A DNA stretch of 45,860 nucleotides, from positions 1-45,860 of the forward strand of contig JAEUQE010000043.1 of the NCBI GenBank assembly GCA_016789785.1, given 5' to 3'. Below are positions 33,970-42,669 of this stretch, one piece after another. This stretch comes from Bryobacterales bacterium. GTDB taxonomy: Bacteria; Acidobacteriota; Terriglobia; Bryobacterales; Bryobacteraceae. Both the position numbers and the translations under genes were made by a program. The first letter of the stretch is position 1. Each line of letters begins with the position of its first letter. The notes beneath the pieces were generated by a model. That model saw nothing but the letters and a program-made list of their open reading frames with translations. It searched no databases and was not told the DNA's origin.

Positions 33970-34962
33970 CTATTGCCTCCGCCACCGCAGCATCGCGTAG
34001 CCGATCTGCCCGTTCAATCGCTCATCGGGACTCGCGCGATCACCGCCGCCGAACCAGACGCGCACATCTTCGCCCGCCACTTCCACGGTCGCATCGCAAA
34101 CCACTCGCGCGTTCCACTCCCCATCGCCCTCAATCACGGGCGATTTGAGCTTCTCCCATCGCACACCATCGCTCGACCGCGCGAATCCCATGCGCCGGTT
34201 CTCACTTCGGTCGCGTCCCGTATACAGCATCCAATACGAGCCGTGTGCCTGCCAAACCGCCGGTTCGCCGAGCCCATTCTCATCGAACTCCCCATACTCT
34301 CCAAGTTCGAGAATCGGACTCGCGCGCAGTTTCGTCCACGTGACTCCATCCGGCGACCGCGCGACGCCCAGACGCTGGCGCATCGCCCTGTCCTGTCCAA
34401 GATAGAACATGTACAACACGCCGTTGAGGTCGATCACGTAGGGATCCGCAACACCGCGTTCATCCCAACTCCCGCGTGGCCCCACTTCGAGCACCGCGCT
34501 TCCATGTCTGCGCCACGTCACACCATCGGCGGATCGCGCCAGAGCAATCCGCGGCGTCTTGCCCGCCTGATACCAATAGAGAAACTCGCCACCCACACGC
34601 AGTGCCGATCCGTTCGCTGCGATGTAGTCGCCTTCCCAGCCTTCGGGCGACAGCAGTCTGCCTCGCTTGGACCATTGCACGCCATCGGTCGATGTGGCCA
34701 GCACGGTGTGCCACATCTTGCCGTCGAAGCCTGAATAGAAATTGAAGTATGCGCCTTCATGCCGGACCACGGACGGATTCAACGCGTCGGACTGATCCAC
34801 GCTGTCCGGCCCCCTGCCAATCACGGGAACAGGGCGCGGCTCCCAAACATAGACACCATGCTCTGGAGCGTTCCCAGCGGACGGAAGCGCGAAGTCCGCA
34901 TATCGCCCGCATCCGGTCAGCATCAACAACACACTGATCGCGGCGCGCGTGGAAAGACTCAT
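33970..34962 (-). CDS. Glycosidase-like beta-propeller lipoprotein
   Basis: A 330-aa lipoprotein: the signal ends in a lipobox LLMLTGC, so it is probably anchored in a membrane. The rest is a five-bladed beta-propeller of the GH43/GH32-like type, with repeated blade strands TSTDGVQWSKRG, RSADGVTWRRHG, RSPDGVTWTKLR and RSSDGVRWEKLK and the acidic pieces DALNPSVVRHEG, VADPYVIDLNG and LGEPAVWQAHG, which hold the Asp and Glu used by that clan. It may cut or bind short-chain glycans. ATGA overlap with the sensor kinase gene upstream indicates translational coupling. Activity is inferred from fold only. Confidence 0.8.
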   Translation of the reverse strand: MSLSTRAAISVLLMLTGCGRYADFALPSAGNAPEHGVYVWEPRPVPVIGRGPDSVDQSDALNPSVVRHEGAYFNFYSGFDGKMWHTVLATSTDGVQWSKRGRLLSPEGWEGDYIAANGSALRVGGEFLYWYQAGKTPRIALARSADGVTWRRHGSAVLEVGPRGSWDERGVADPYVIDLNGVLYMFYLGQDRAMRQRLGVARSPDGVTWTKLRASPILELGEYGEFDENGLGEPAVWQAHGSYWMLYTGRDRSENRRMGFARSSDGVRWEKLKSPVIEGDGEWNARVVCDATVEVAGEDVRVWFGGGDRASPDERLNGQIGYAMLRWRRQ

Positions 34963-36110
34963 ATCGGCACGCGAACTCGCAGCTTCGCTCCGCGGCCCGG
35001 CGTCGACTCCAAAGTCAGCTCGCCGCTCAACGTGCGGATCCGCCGCTTGATGCTCTCCGGCCCCATGCGCATCAACTCGAGATCCTCCAGCGTGTAAATG
35101 CCGCCGAACGGAAAACCCGCACCATCGTCTTCAATGAGGATCTGCAAATTGCCGTCGTTCTTCTCCGCAAGCAACACGATCTTCGCGGCCTTCGAGTGCT
35201 TCTGCGCATTGTGCAGGGCCTCGCGCACGATCTGCATCACTTCATGCGATACTTCGGGCTCCAGACCACTGAAGGCCTCGCCGACGTTGTAGGTGAGTGA
35301 CAACCCACTTGTCTTCTGGAAATCCTCCGCGATCTGGCGGATGCTCGTAGCCGGCGTCGCGCCATCGGCGGACATGCGCATGTTGCGCACGAACGCCCGC
35401 ATATCCGTGATCTGCTTCCGGCAGATATCCTGCAATTGGACGATATCGCCAACGGCTGCTTCCTGATCCCGCTTTAGCAGCTTCTTAATCACTTCCAGCC
35501 GCATTTGGAAACTGATGAAGCTTTGCAGAGGGCCATCGTGGAAGTCCGCCGCGATGCGCTGACGCTCCAACTCGCGGGCGTTCTCAGCCTCGGAACGATA
35601 GTAGACGCTCTGCTTCGACGCACTCTGCATGCGCTCCTCAAGCGACTTGCGCTGAATCGCCATGATGATCGCCAGTGCGCCGGTCGGCACCAGCAGCGGG
35701 CCGATCGGGATGGCTTGGTCGCGGTACGTCGCAAGTGCAAGCAGCAACATGATTCCGACCACCATGCACGTTTCGCGCACGTGATGGAGGAGCGCGGTAC
35801 TGGCGAGCACGAACACATAGAAAAGGCTCACCACCCATCCCGCGCGATCTGGAGGACTCAACGCGCACACCAGCAGCGCCACCATGTCGAACACCAGCCG
35901 GAGCAAGTCGGATGCGCCTTGATCCCTGCGTTCCCACCAGAACACGAAAACGCCGTAGAGGGAATAAATCACAAAGGCGGCACCGGCTAGGGTCAGGGAA
36001 TAGCCAGCAGGATGAAGTTCAAGAAAAAGTACAGCGAGAGCCAGCGCGATGCGGACCACAGCCAGCCCGGCGCGCCACTCGTGGGGCACGACAATGCGTT
36101 CTCCAGCCAA
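34959..36110 (-). CDS. Membrane sensor histidine kinase (NarL/DegS type)
   Basis: A 383-aa kinase. Five to six transmembrane helices fill residues 10-160 (RIALALAVLFLEL, LAGAAFVIYSLYGVFVFW, LVFDMVALLVCAL, VVSLFYVFVLASTALL, VVGIMLLLALATY). The dimerisation and phosphorylation box is ERQRIAADFHDGPLQSF (HisKA_3 type). The ATPase part has VREALHNAQKHSKA (N box) and IEDDGAGFPFGG (G1). No response regulator is adjacent. The start seems to be TTG 36110 and no good ribosome site is visible, so the exact N-terminus is uncertain. It shares the operon with ArsA-type ATPase, lipoprotein and BshA genes. Confidence 0.88.
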   Translation of the reverse strand: MAGERIVVPHEWRAGLAVVRIALALAVLFLELHPAGYSLTLAGAAFVIYSLYGVFVFWWERRDQGASDLLRLVFDMVALLVCALSPPDRAGWVVSLFYVFVLASTALLHHVRETCMVVGIMLLLALATYRDQAIPIGPLLVPTGALAIIMAIQRKSLEERMQSASKQSVYYRSEAENARELERQRIAADFHDGPLQSFISFQMRLEVIKKLLKRDQEAAVGDIVQLQDICRKQITDMRAFVRNMRMSADGATPATSIRQIAEDFQKTSGLSLTYNVGEAFSGLEPEVSHEVMQIVREALHNAQKHSKAAKIVLLAEKNDGNLQILIEDDGAGFPFGGIYTLEDLELMRMGPESIKRRIRTLSGELTLESTPGRGAKLRVRVPI

Positions 36111-36194
36111 GGTGATACCGACAGTTTATCGAATCTCCGAGGGTAGGATACTCGCAGACACCCCGAAGGCTGACGGATCGCCGCGATGGCCGGG

Positions 36195-36422
36195 TCAATC
36201 CACAGTCAACTTCGTACCCTTGGCAGGTTGGCCCGAAAGGTCCTGGATGCGCTGATCGATCAAGGCTCGCAGCCCCTTCAGCACTTCCACCCGCGCGGCA
36301 CGAAAATGCGACTGAGCCTCTTCCGGTGGTCCAAACCGTTTCAGAAATTCGGAAAGGGCAGGGCCAACGCCCGCGCACCCACACGATCCAGTGCCCGCCT
36401 GCTGCTGATTCGCTTCGCTCAT
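36195..36422 (-). CDS. Small Cys-containing protein, 75 aa
   Basis: An unrecognised soluble protein. Near the N-terminus it has GSCGCAG, a C-x-C pair that could bind a metal or be redox active; the rest is amphipathic helix (ALSEFLKRFGPPEEAQSHF, EVLKGLRALIDQRIQDL). Its ATG overlaps the stop of the ArsA-type ATPase as ATGA, so the two are translationally coupled and probably act together. Confidence 0.72.
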   Translation of the reverse strand: MSEANQQQAGTGSCGCAGVGPALSEFLKRFGPPEEAQSHFRAARVEVLKGLRALIDQRIQDLSGQPAKGTKLTVD

Positions 36423-37612
36423 GCTGCCTCCTTCATCTCCACTACCAGCATACGATTCTCCAGCCTCGCGCGGACGGGCTGCAGTGCCGACATCGACGTC
36501 GGCAGGCCGATGTGGCGCCGCAAAGTCCCCACTTCCACAACCAGTTCATCGCCCTTCTTGAACAACCCGATTTCCGCCTTCTCGGCGAACGGCATGTGCA
36601 TTCGCACTTCGTAGAAATCGGCTCGCTTCACAAACTCGTAGGGGCGTTCCGTTCGCTCGACGGCCGCGGGGTCCGTGCCTTCGGGATAGAGCAGTTCCGC
36701 GAAATGCCCGATTCGCTCCAGCCCGAGAATCTCATGCGGAAACAGCGGAACGCGGCTCACAGGCACCGGCGCAAAGTAGTTCTCCACTTCATTCAGAAAG
36801 AACTTCTGCGAGTCGCGCCATTCCTTGAAGAACTCATCGTGCACGCTATCCGGCAGCACACGATTCACAATGATGCGGTCCACCGTCAATCCATGCAACG
36901 AGAAGTAGACGAACGCTCGCTGCGTTTCACGCACCACCATCTTCTCCGCGTTCGTTACCAGCCGCACGCTCGTCTGGAGCGGATCCTCCATCAACTGGTC
37001 GATGCCTTCGATCTTGTCGTACAGGCTGCGGATGTTGGCGAAGTAGGAATCCGAGGGAAGTTCCACTGGTGAGATACGGTTCGCAATCGGCCGCACGGCT
37101 TTCAGGATGCCGCGCTGTAGCGGAAACACGTGCTTCATGTACCAATCGAGCGTCGTCGGCATCGATATGAAGCGCAAGCTCTCCGCGGTCGGCGCGCAAT
37201 CCAGCACCACGACGTCGTAGCGGCTCTCGCGCTTGAACTGATTCACGTACATCATCGCCGACAACTCTTCCATCCCTGGAAAAATCGCCATTTCCTCGGC
37301 TTCCACTTCATTCAGACCGGAAGTCCGCAGCACGGATGTAATGTACGTCGAGATCTCCTGCCAGTGCCTCTTGATCTCACGCTGAATGTTCACTTCATGG
37401 ATATCGAGATTCGGCGAGACATTCAGCGGGTCCGATGTGCGCGAATGAAACAGCCCGCCCGAGGTGAGATCCAGGCAGTCGGCCAGGGAGTGCGCGGGAT
37501 CCACGCTCATCACCAGGGTTCGATAACCCAACTTCGCGCAACGAACGCCTGTCGCCGCGGCGACGCTCGTCTTTCCGACGCCGCCCTTTCCGGAATAGAG
37601 AAGAATCCGCAT
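36419..37612 (-). CDS. ArsA/Get3-family ATPase
   Basis: A 397-aa P-loop ATPase of the anion-transporting (ArsA/Get3) group. The deviant Walker A is SGKGGVGKTSVAA right at the N-terminus, switch I has MSVDPAHSLADCLD, and DVVVLDCAPTAESLRF is the Walker B/switch II region. The C-terminal 100 residues form a beta-rich alpha-crystallin-like domain (ADFYEVRMHMPFAEKAE, GDELVVEVGTLRRHIGLP), seen in many bacterial Get3-like proteins. No arsB or other arsenic gene is near, so a Get3-like targeting or unknown role is more likely than arsenite export. The frame is open 66 codons upstream, but ATG 37612 begins directly at the conserved MRILLYSGKGG and is chosen. Confidence 0.9.
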   Translation of the reverse strand: MRILLYSGKGGVGKTSVAAATGVRCAKLGYRTLVMSVDPAHSLADCLDLTSGGLFHSRTSDPLNVSPNLDIHEVNIQREIKRHWQEISTYITSVLRTSGLNEVEAEEMAIFPGMEELSAMMYVNQFKRESRYDVVVLDCAPTAESLRFISMPTTLDWYMKHVFPLQRGILKAVRPIANRISPVELPSDSYFANIRSLYDKIEGIDQLMEDPLQTSVRLVTNAEKMVVRETQRAFVYFSLHGLTVDRIIVNRVLPDSVHDEFFKEWRDSQKFFLNEVENYFAPVPVSRVPLFPHEILGLERIGHFAELLYPEGTDPAAVERTERPYEFVKRADFYEVRMHMPFAEKAEIGLFKKGDELVVEVGTLRRHIGLPTSMSALQPVRARLENRMLVVEMKEAA

Positions 37613-37674
37613 CTGATACCAGGATGCCGCACCCCGCGCTTCCGATGTAGAATGCGCGGGGCGTACCTCACGGG

Positions 37675-38577
37675 TCAACGAACTGCCGTTTGAAAGAACT
37701 CCCGGAGCCTCATGGGTTGGATGTGCGGATAGCGGTGATTCATCACCGGCGTCAGTTTCCCGAGCCCGCTTGCCATCATGTAGATGTACTGCAACCCGAT
37801 GTACGACCACGGATTTTGCGCCGTTTCCCTGCGGCGGGCGATTTCCGCCTGCAGGTCCTGAATGCTTCCCATTGGGCGCTTTTCCAACTTGCGCCCGGTG
37901 GCCGTTTCGAAGAGTTCATGGAGTTCGAATGCTGTGAGTTGTTCGGCCGCCACCATCAGGGTCTGATTTGCCAATCCGTCATCCAAAGCCGCTTCCGCCG
38001 TGTACTTCGCGGCGTCGGAAGTATGCGTGAAGTCCATCTTCGTATCCCCGTTGCCCCAGTATTGGAACACGCCTTTCTGCAGATCGAACATCTCCAGGAA
38101 TGGAGCAAGCACCACTTCGTAGAACGCACCATTCAACACACTGGTGTGTGCCACCGAAGACTTCAGCAGGATCTCGCGGAATCGGATCCGCATGTCGAGG
38201 TTGTCGTTGTCGCCCAATTGCAGCGCGCGGAAATCGCCCGAAAAGTCCGAAGGAAGGAAGCGTTTCACTCCTGCCTGTTCCGCGGCGTACAGTAGATTCG
38301 CCTGGCCATCCAGGATGAGCGACTCCTGGTTGTTCAGCGCGGACACAACGGTGTCCACGCCTTCCATCGCGCGTCCGAGCGTCCCGGGCTTGGTCACGTC
38401 CCCCTCAATCAGTTCGACACCCGCGTTGTCGAGCGGCCGCAAAGCATCGGCCTTGCCATTCATATCGCGCACGATCGCGCGTACTCGAGCGCCCTTCGCG
38501 ATGAGAGCGTCTGCGATCTGGCCGCCGAGCATACCCGTCACGCCGGCGATCAGCACCAGTGGTTTCGTTTCCGTCAT
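37675..38577 (-). CDS. NmrA-like NAD(P)-binding protein
   Basis: A 300-aa atypical short-chain dehydrogenase of the NmrA/isoflavone-reductase-like type. The nucleotide-binding motif is GVTGMLGGQIADALIAKG, and SALNNQ and RFLPSDFSGDF follow in the usual order. The start is ATG 38577, because AAGGAG (38589-38584) is six bases before it; an ATG at 38583 touches the ribosome site and is unlikely. It is divergent from a LysR regulator with about 96 bp in between, the standard arrangement for a LysR-controlled gene. The substrate is unknown; quinone-like or redox-sensing functions exist in the family. Confidence 0.88.
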   Translation of the reverse strand: MTETKPLVLIAGVTGMLGGQIADALIAKGARVRAIVRDMNGKADALRPLDNAGVELIEGDVTKPGTLGRAMEGVDTVVSALNNQESLILDGQANLLYAAEQAGVKRFLPSDFSGDFRALQLGDNDNLDMRIRFREILLKSSVAHTSVLNGAFYEVVLAPFLEMFDLQKGVFQYWGNGDTKMDFTHTSDAAKYTAEAALDDGLANQTLMVAAEQLTAFELHELFETATGRKLEKRPMGSIQDLQAEIARRRETAQNPWSYIGLQYIYMMASGLGKLTPVMNHRYPHIQPMRLREFFQTAVR

Positions 38578-38646
38578 GTTCATCTCCTTGCATCACCAGA
38601 ATGAGGCATCCTCCATGGAACAACAATACGCAAGAACCGCTTTCAC

Positions 38647-38664
38647 TGTTGCGCAAGTGCAACA
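38647..38664. promoter_or_regulatory. Dyad operator candidate for the LysR regulator
   Basis: TGTTGC-N6-GCAACA is a perfect dyad ending nine bases before the lysR ATG and 70 bases upstream of the divergent nmrA-like gene. It holds a T-N11-A (T38650-A38662). The position suits autorepression of the regulator with activation of the divergent gene. Confidence 0.55.
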
Positions 38665-38673
38665 ATATACCCA

Positions 38674-39585
38674 ATGAAGGATTGGAACGAATTGCAGGCG
38701 TTTGTCGCGGTGGCGAAATCCGGCTCCTTCACCAGGGCCGGCGACTTGTTGGCCGTACCAAAGTCGACCGTGAGCCGCATGGTGCAACGGCTGGAGGACC
38801 GGCTCGGCACTCAGTTGCTGGAACGGAGCACGCGTCGCGTGGAACTCACGCGCGCCGGTGAGCTGATGTTGGACCACGGCCTGCGCTTCCAGGCGGAAGC
38901 GGATCAGGCCGAGCTTGCCGTGAAGCACCTTACCAGCGCTCCTCGCGGGCCACTGCGCGTGGGAGCGCCCGTCACGTTCGCACGGTCTTTCCTGGCTCCT
39001 GTTCTGCCTGGGTTCCTGCGAAAATTTCCGGCAGTGACATTGAAGATTGTCCTGGGTTCGGCGATCAGTCCGGCGTTGATGGATGTCGACGTACTGATTC
39101 GCGCCGGCGGCCGGCTGGAGGATGCAAGCATCGTTGCCCGCAAACTACGTGAGGTCCCGATTCACATCTACGCATCGCCCGGATACCTCAGTCGGATGGG
39201 AATGCCAGAGCACCCGCGTGACCTTGTCCACCACACGTGCTGCGGCAATTCGCAAGCCGCATCCGGTGAACGCTGGCGATTCCGCAAAGAAGGGCGCACA
39301 GACGAAGGACGCACTGAGGAAGTGCGAATCCAGGCTCGGGTCTCCGTTGGCGACCCCGTGATCCATCACGAGTTGGCCCGATCCGGCATGGTGATCGGCC
39401 AGTTTCCGGAGTGGCTCGCAAGATCCGATGAACGCGCAGGGCGTCTGGTCCGGCTCCTGCCCGGATGGCGTCTCGATCCGGTGCTGATTACCGCCCTCTA
39501 TCCAAGCCGTGGAGGGCTGCTTCCGAATGCCCGTGCCTTCCTCGACTATCTGGCGGAAAAACTACCTTCCGAGCCGGAATCCTGA
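38674..39585 (+). CDS. LysR family transcriptional regulator
   Basis: A 303-aa regulator. Residues 1-60 are the winged helix-turn-helix (LQAFVAVAKSGSFTRAGDLL, PKSTVSRMVQRLEDRLGTQL, RRVELTRAGELM). The rest is the periplasmic-binding-like effector domain (GPLRVGAPVTFARSFLAPVL, VDVLIRAGGRLEDASIVARK, LPGWRLDPVLITALYPSR). It resembles the DhcR/CrgA-like subgroup that often controls a divergent oxidoreductase. The start ATG has little ribosome site. The divergent nmrA-like gene is the likely target; the effector is unknown. Confidence 0.93.
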   Translation: MKDWNELQAFVAVAKSGSFTRAGDLLAVPKSTVSRMVQRLEDRLGTQLLERSTRRVELTRAGELMLDHGLRFQAEADQAELAVKHLTSAPRGPLRVGAPVTFARSFLAPVLPGFLRKFPAVTLKIVLGSAISPALMDVDVLIRAGGRLEDASIVARKLREVPIHIYASPGYLSRMGMPEHPRDLVHHTCCGNSQAASGERWRFRKEGRTDEGRTEEVRIQARVSVGDPVIHHELARSGMVIGQFPEWLARSDERAGRLVRLLPGWRLDPVLITALYPSRGGLLPNARAFLDYLAEKLPSEPES

Positions 39586-39643
39586 AACGGTGGCCCAGTT
39601 GTTCGCCGGTCCGCGCTTATGGATGTGACGGGAGGCTGACAAC

Positions 39644-39805
39644 ATGATCTTCTTGATCGAACTGATCTTGACGCCCTTTGCGATCGCCGCGGTGGCATGG
39701 CTGGTAACGGAGTTCCCAACAAGACTCTCGGCCGCACTCAAACGTGTTCAGGGCAGGGTGCCTGCGCAACGCTCAAGCCGGCGCGCCGCGGGTTACGTTG
39801 TGTAA
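39644..39805 (+). CDS. 53-aa membrane miniprotein
   Basis: A short open frame with an excellent ribosome site, GGAGG (39631-39635) eight bases before the ATG. The product has one transmembrane helix at residues 2-22 (IFLIELILTPFAIAAVAWLV) and then a basic tail (RLSAALKRVQGRVPAQRSSR). It follows the lysR gene by 58 bases on the same strand and stops eight bases before the stop of the convergent sigma factor gene. The function is unknown; a short, basic, single-span peptide could be regulatory. Confidence 0.5.
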   Translation: MIFLIELILTPFAIAAVAWLVTEFPTRLSAALKRVQGRVPAQRSSRRAAGYVV

Positions 39806-39812
39806 CAGCAGA

Positions 39813-40406
39813 CTACTCTGGGCCGGCGTCTCCTTCTCCCGCCGGCAGTCCCATCTCCGACCGCAGCCACGCACGGCCAAAGCCCCATTCGCGCTTGACC
39901 GTGCGCGGCGAGATCTGGAGCACTTCCGCGGTCTCTTCGATGGACAGCCCTCCAAAGAAACGTAGTTCGATCACCCGAGCCGTCCTCGGCTCCGAGGCTG
40001 CAAGGCGCGTCAACGCGTCATCCAACTGCACCAGTGGGCCTGCACGATCAGGGCTGAACACGATCGCTTCATTCAAGGGCAGCATGTCCACACCGCCACC
40101 GCGCTTGCCCGCCAGATGCTTGCGAGCATGATCCACCAGAATGCGCCGCATCAGTTGCGACGCGACAGCGAAAAAGTGGGCGCGGTCCTGCCATGTGGTG
40201 CTCTTCACGTGAATCAGCTTTAAGTACGCTTCGTTCACGAGTGCCGTTGTCTGTAAGGTGTGCCCGCTGTTTTCGCGGCGCATGTATCGTGCTGCGATCA
40301 CTTTCAACTCGTCGTAAACTGCTTCCACCAACGCAGTCTGCGCCACTCCATCGCCGTCCTGAACGCGGCGCAGCAAGGTTGTGATCTCTTCAGGTTGCAG
40401 GGACAT
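39813..40406 (-). CDS. ECF sigma factor
   Basis: A 197-aa sigma factor of the same group as the one at 26218-26781. Sigma-2: YDELKVIAARYMRRENSG, LVNEAYLKLIHV, RAHFFAVASQLMRRILVDHAR. Sigma-4: RVIELRFFGGLSIEETAEVLQIS followed by RTVKREWGFGRAWL, a helix-turn-helix. ATG 40406 with GAGAGCC before it gives the usual family length; the frame is open 16 codons further. A small anti-sigma-like gene starts about 100 bases away in the opposite direction, so the two share a control region. It should direct RNA polymerase to a small regulon that is not visible here. Confidence 0.92.
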   Translation of the reverse strand: MSLQPEEITTLLRRVQDGDGVAQTALVEAVYDELKVIAARYMRRENSGHTLQTTALVNEAYLKLIHVKSTTWQDRAHFFAVASQLMRRILVDHARKHLAGKRGGGVDMLPLNEAIVFSPDRAGPLVQLDDALTRLAASEPRTARVIELRFFGGLSIEETAEVLQISPRTVKREWGFGRAWLRSEMGLPAGEGDAGPE

Positions 40407-40509
40407 AACTGGCTCTCCAGTATACACAGGCGCCCGGCGAATCCCTTTCCGCAAGGGCTACGTATCTTCTATTGAGGCGGTGAAGCACGGCTCGCCACTC
40501 GGAGGTGGA

Positions 40510-40779
40510 TTGGACGATCAGGACAAATTGGCGGAGACGGCGGCGCTCTATTGCCTGGGAATTCTGGAGTCCGAAGAGTCCCGGCGATTTGAACAGCTCC
40601 TTCAGGCCGGCGACTGTGCTGCCTACGCGGAGTTCCATGCGTTTGCCACCGTCACGGCGGCGCTCGCCGAGTTCACACCGCTGCAGTCGCCTAGCCCTGC
40701 ATTAAAGGCCCGGCTGTTGAAATCGATCGCTGCGAATCAACACTCAAGACAACACACAAAGCCACAACGAACGAGTTGA
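40510..40779 (+). CDS. Putative anti-sigma factor (N-terminal domain only)
   Basis: About 89 aa with the pattern of the N-terminal part of RskA-like anti-sigma factors: AETAALYCLGILESEESRRFE, then a block FHAFATVTAALAEFTP and SPALKARLLKSIAANQ. There is no transmembrane helix and no zinc motif, so it would be a short cytosolic version or a remnant. TTG 40510 has GGAGG at 40501-40505 four bases upstream; GTG 40480 is another in-frame start. Divergence from an ECF sigma gene is the best support. Its stop is three bases from the stop of the convergent hydrolase gene. Confidence 0.55.
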   Translation: MDDQDKLAETAALYCLGILESEESRRFEQLLQAGDCAAYAEFHAFATVTAALAEFTPLQSPSPALKARLLKSIAANQHSRQHTKPQRTS

Positions 40780-40782
40780 ACA

Positions 40783-42669
40783 TCATCTCGCCGCGGCCAG
40801 CCCTTCCAAATCACGGATGGCGATCCTCAACAACTGGATGTCTTCCATATTCTCAGCATGAATCACATACAGCCAGTCACCATGTTCGAGCAGTTGCGGA
40901 TAGTGGTATCCCGCATAACCCGGGTCCTTGCCGCCATAACGGTACACGGTCGGAGCATCGCGCAGAATCGCCATTCGATGGAACACCCGGCCATCGCGCG
41001 ACAGCGACAAGCAGATCGGAATTCGTTTGCCGCTCGGATTGGGATTCGATGCCATCACATAAAGCCCGTTCCGCAAGCGCAGCACGTTAAACTTCGCCAT
41101 CGCGTCCGGAAAGTTCGTTCTTACCGGAGCGCTCCATCGGATACCGTCCTCACTCAAAGACCGGTACAGACGGCGTGACTTGCTGCCATCGCGAAAGGCG
41201 GCAGTGAGCGATCCATCACCGTTTGTCCAGAACACGGGCTCATCCAGGGAGGCGCCATCTTCCGGTTTCGGCACGTCGATCATGGCCCAATCACTCGCCG
41301 ACCGCACACCACCTCTCATCATGCTGATGCGCATTCGATGATCGCGCCGTGTCATCATCCACTCGCCACCTGCAAGCTGGACCGGAGCGAAGTTGTTGAT
41401 GGTGTCCCGCGCAACTACGAATGGCGCATCCCAGCCCCCCGCGGCCGCACTCCATCGGTATCCGCGCAAAACCAGCCCTGGCCCGAACAGCGGACGAACA
41501 GCCTCGTCACGCGCGGCCAACGCGATCAACTCGCCATCCCGCACCCACAAGCCTCGCGCGAAAAACCGGAAATTCTCTTTCTCTTCCGGCGGAGCAACGA
41601 TTCCCGGCTTCGACCAATGCCGCCCATCTTCACTGACGGCGTAGCGGACGTACTGTCCGGCCTGCAGATCACGCACGCGGTTCGAACTCCAGATCGCCCA
41701 TAGCTTCCCGCCAAAGGCGGTGAGATACGGATGCATGTTGAAGCCAGCGGTGCCCTCTTCCGCGCGGTAGATGGTGATCAACTCGCCCGTAAGACGCCGC
41801 AGCTTGGAGAAGTCCGCATCGGCACTATCGACAGCGAGTTCCGGCACGTCGAACATGTTCCTCGCCTCCCCGCGATCGAGGAAGCGCGCGGTCTCCCGCG
41901 CCACTGCCTGCGGGCACTCAATCAATAGGGAATGTGACGAGCCCTCCATCCACACGAATTCGATGTTCGGCCGCTCCGGAATACGCATCTGTTGACGCGA
42001 TGGGCGCGGGCGTCCTCGATCGCCCCAAATTTCAAGCACCGGAACATTCGTTGCTTCGAGCACCGGAAGCCCATCCCACTTGCGCCACACCGACGCGAAG
42101 GCGGCGATTTCTTCCGCCGTAAGCTTGCCCCGCACTCGCTGGCGGTTGGCCTCGTTGATCCGCTGCTGCTCGCGAGTGAGAGTAGCGCCAGTATCGCCAC
42201 CAAACGCCTGCGCCGCGACGTCATGATGAGTCCAGCCTTCCATCGCGATCGCACCGGCAACCTGACTCGGCCGCCGTCCCGCGATCTCAATCGCGAGCAT
42301 TCCTCCAATGCTGTGCCCACCCACATAGAAACGCCGCAGTTTCAGTGCATCCGTCACCGCGAGCACATCTTCCGCAAACAGCGCCATGGCTGGCTGGAGT
42401 GAGGCGGGCCGGCTGCCGCCATGTCCGCGCAACTCAACGATGACTATCCGCACACTCGCGGGCAGTGCCTCCACAACCTGATCAAAGACCCGGGAATCGC
42501 CCCAGCTTCCGGGAATCAGCACCAGAGCGGGGCCCGGTGCTTCGCGCACATGATAGGCGATCACCGCGCCATCGGGCCGCGTGACCGCGCTGCTGCGATA
42601 CACAGGCGCAGCGCTTAACGCCAGCGTCGCGTTGAACAAGAGCAGCCAACTTCGAAGTATTCGTGTCAC
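40783..42669 (-). CDS. Alpha/beta hydrolase fused to sialidase-like propeller
   Basis: A 628-aa exported protein with two halves. After a signal peptide (LLLFNATLALSAAP) residues about 30-275 form an alpha/beta hydrolase: LVLIPGSWGDSRVF (oxyanion region), VGGHSIGGMLA (nucleophile elbow with Ser), and GSSHSLLIE with the catalytic His. Residues about 290-628 are a beta-propeller like exo-sialidases or GH43-type proteins (RYAVSEDGRHWSKPGIV, RSLSEDGIRWSAPVR, SLSRDGRVFHRM). Fusion of an esterase-like domain to a glycosidase-like propeller suggests removal of an acyl group and of a sugar from one polymer. The start is GTG 42669, overlapping the metallohydrolase stop as GTGA. Specific activity is unknown. 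Confidence 0.82.
   Translation of the reverse strand: MTRILRSWLLLFNATLALSAAPVYRSSAVTRPDGAVIAYHVREAPGPALVLIPGSWGDSRVFDQVVEALPASVRIVIVELRGHGGSRPASLQPAMALFAEDVLAVTDALKLRRFYVGGHSIGGMLAIEIAGRRPSQVAGAIAMEGWTHHDVAAQAFGGDTGATLTREQQRINEANRQRVRGKLTAEEIAAFASVWRKWDGLPVLEATNVPVLEIWGDRGRPRPSRQQMRIPERPNIEFVWMEGSSHSLLIECPQAVARETARFLDRGEARNMFDVPELAVDSADADFSKLRRLTGELITIYRAEEGTAGFNMHPYLTAFGGKLWAIWSSNRVRDLQAGQYVRYAVSEDGRHWSKPGIVAPPEEKENFRFFARGLWVRDGELIALAARDEAVRPLFGPGLVLRGYRWSAAAGGWDAPFVVARDTINNFAPVQLAGGEWMMTRRDHRMRISMMRGGVRSASDWAMIDVPKPEDGASLDEPVFWTNGDGSLTAAFRDGSKSRRLYRSLSEDGIRWSAPVRTNFPDAMAKFNVLRLRNGLYVMASNPNPSGKRIPICLSLSRDGRVFHRMAILRDAPTVYRYGGKDPGYAGYHYPQLLEHGDWLYVIHAENMEDIQLLRIAIRDLEGLAAAR

Noticed and set aside
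32928..34148. 406-aa plus-strand frame across bshA
   Set aside because: Covers the complement of bshA and part of the lipoprotein gene; composition typical of an antisense shadow.
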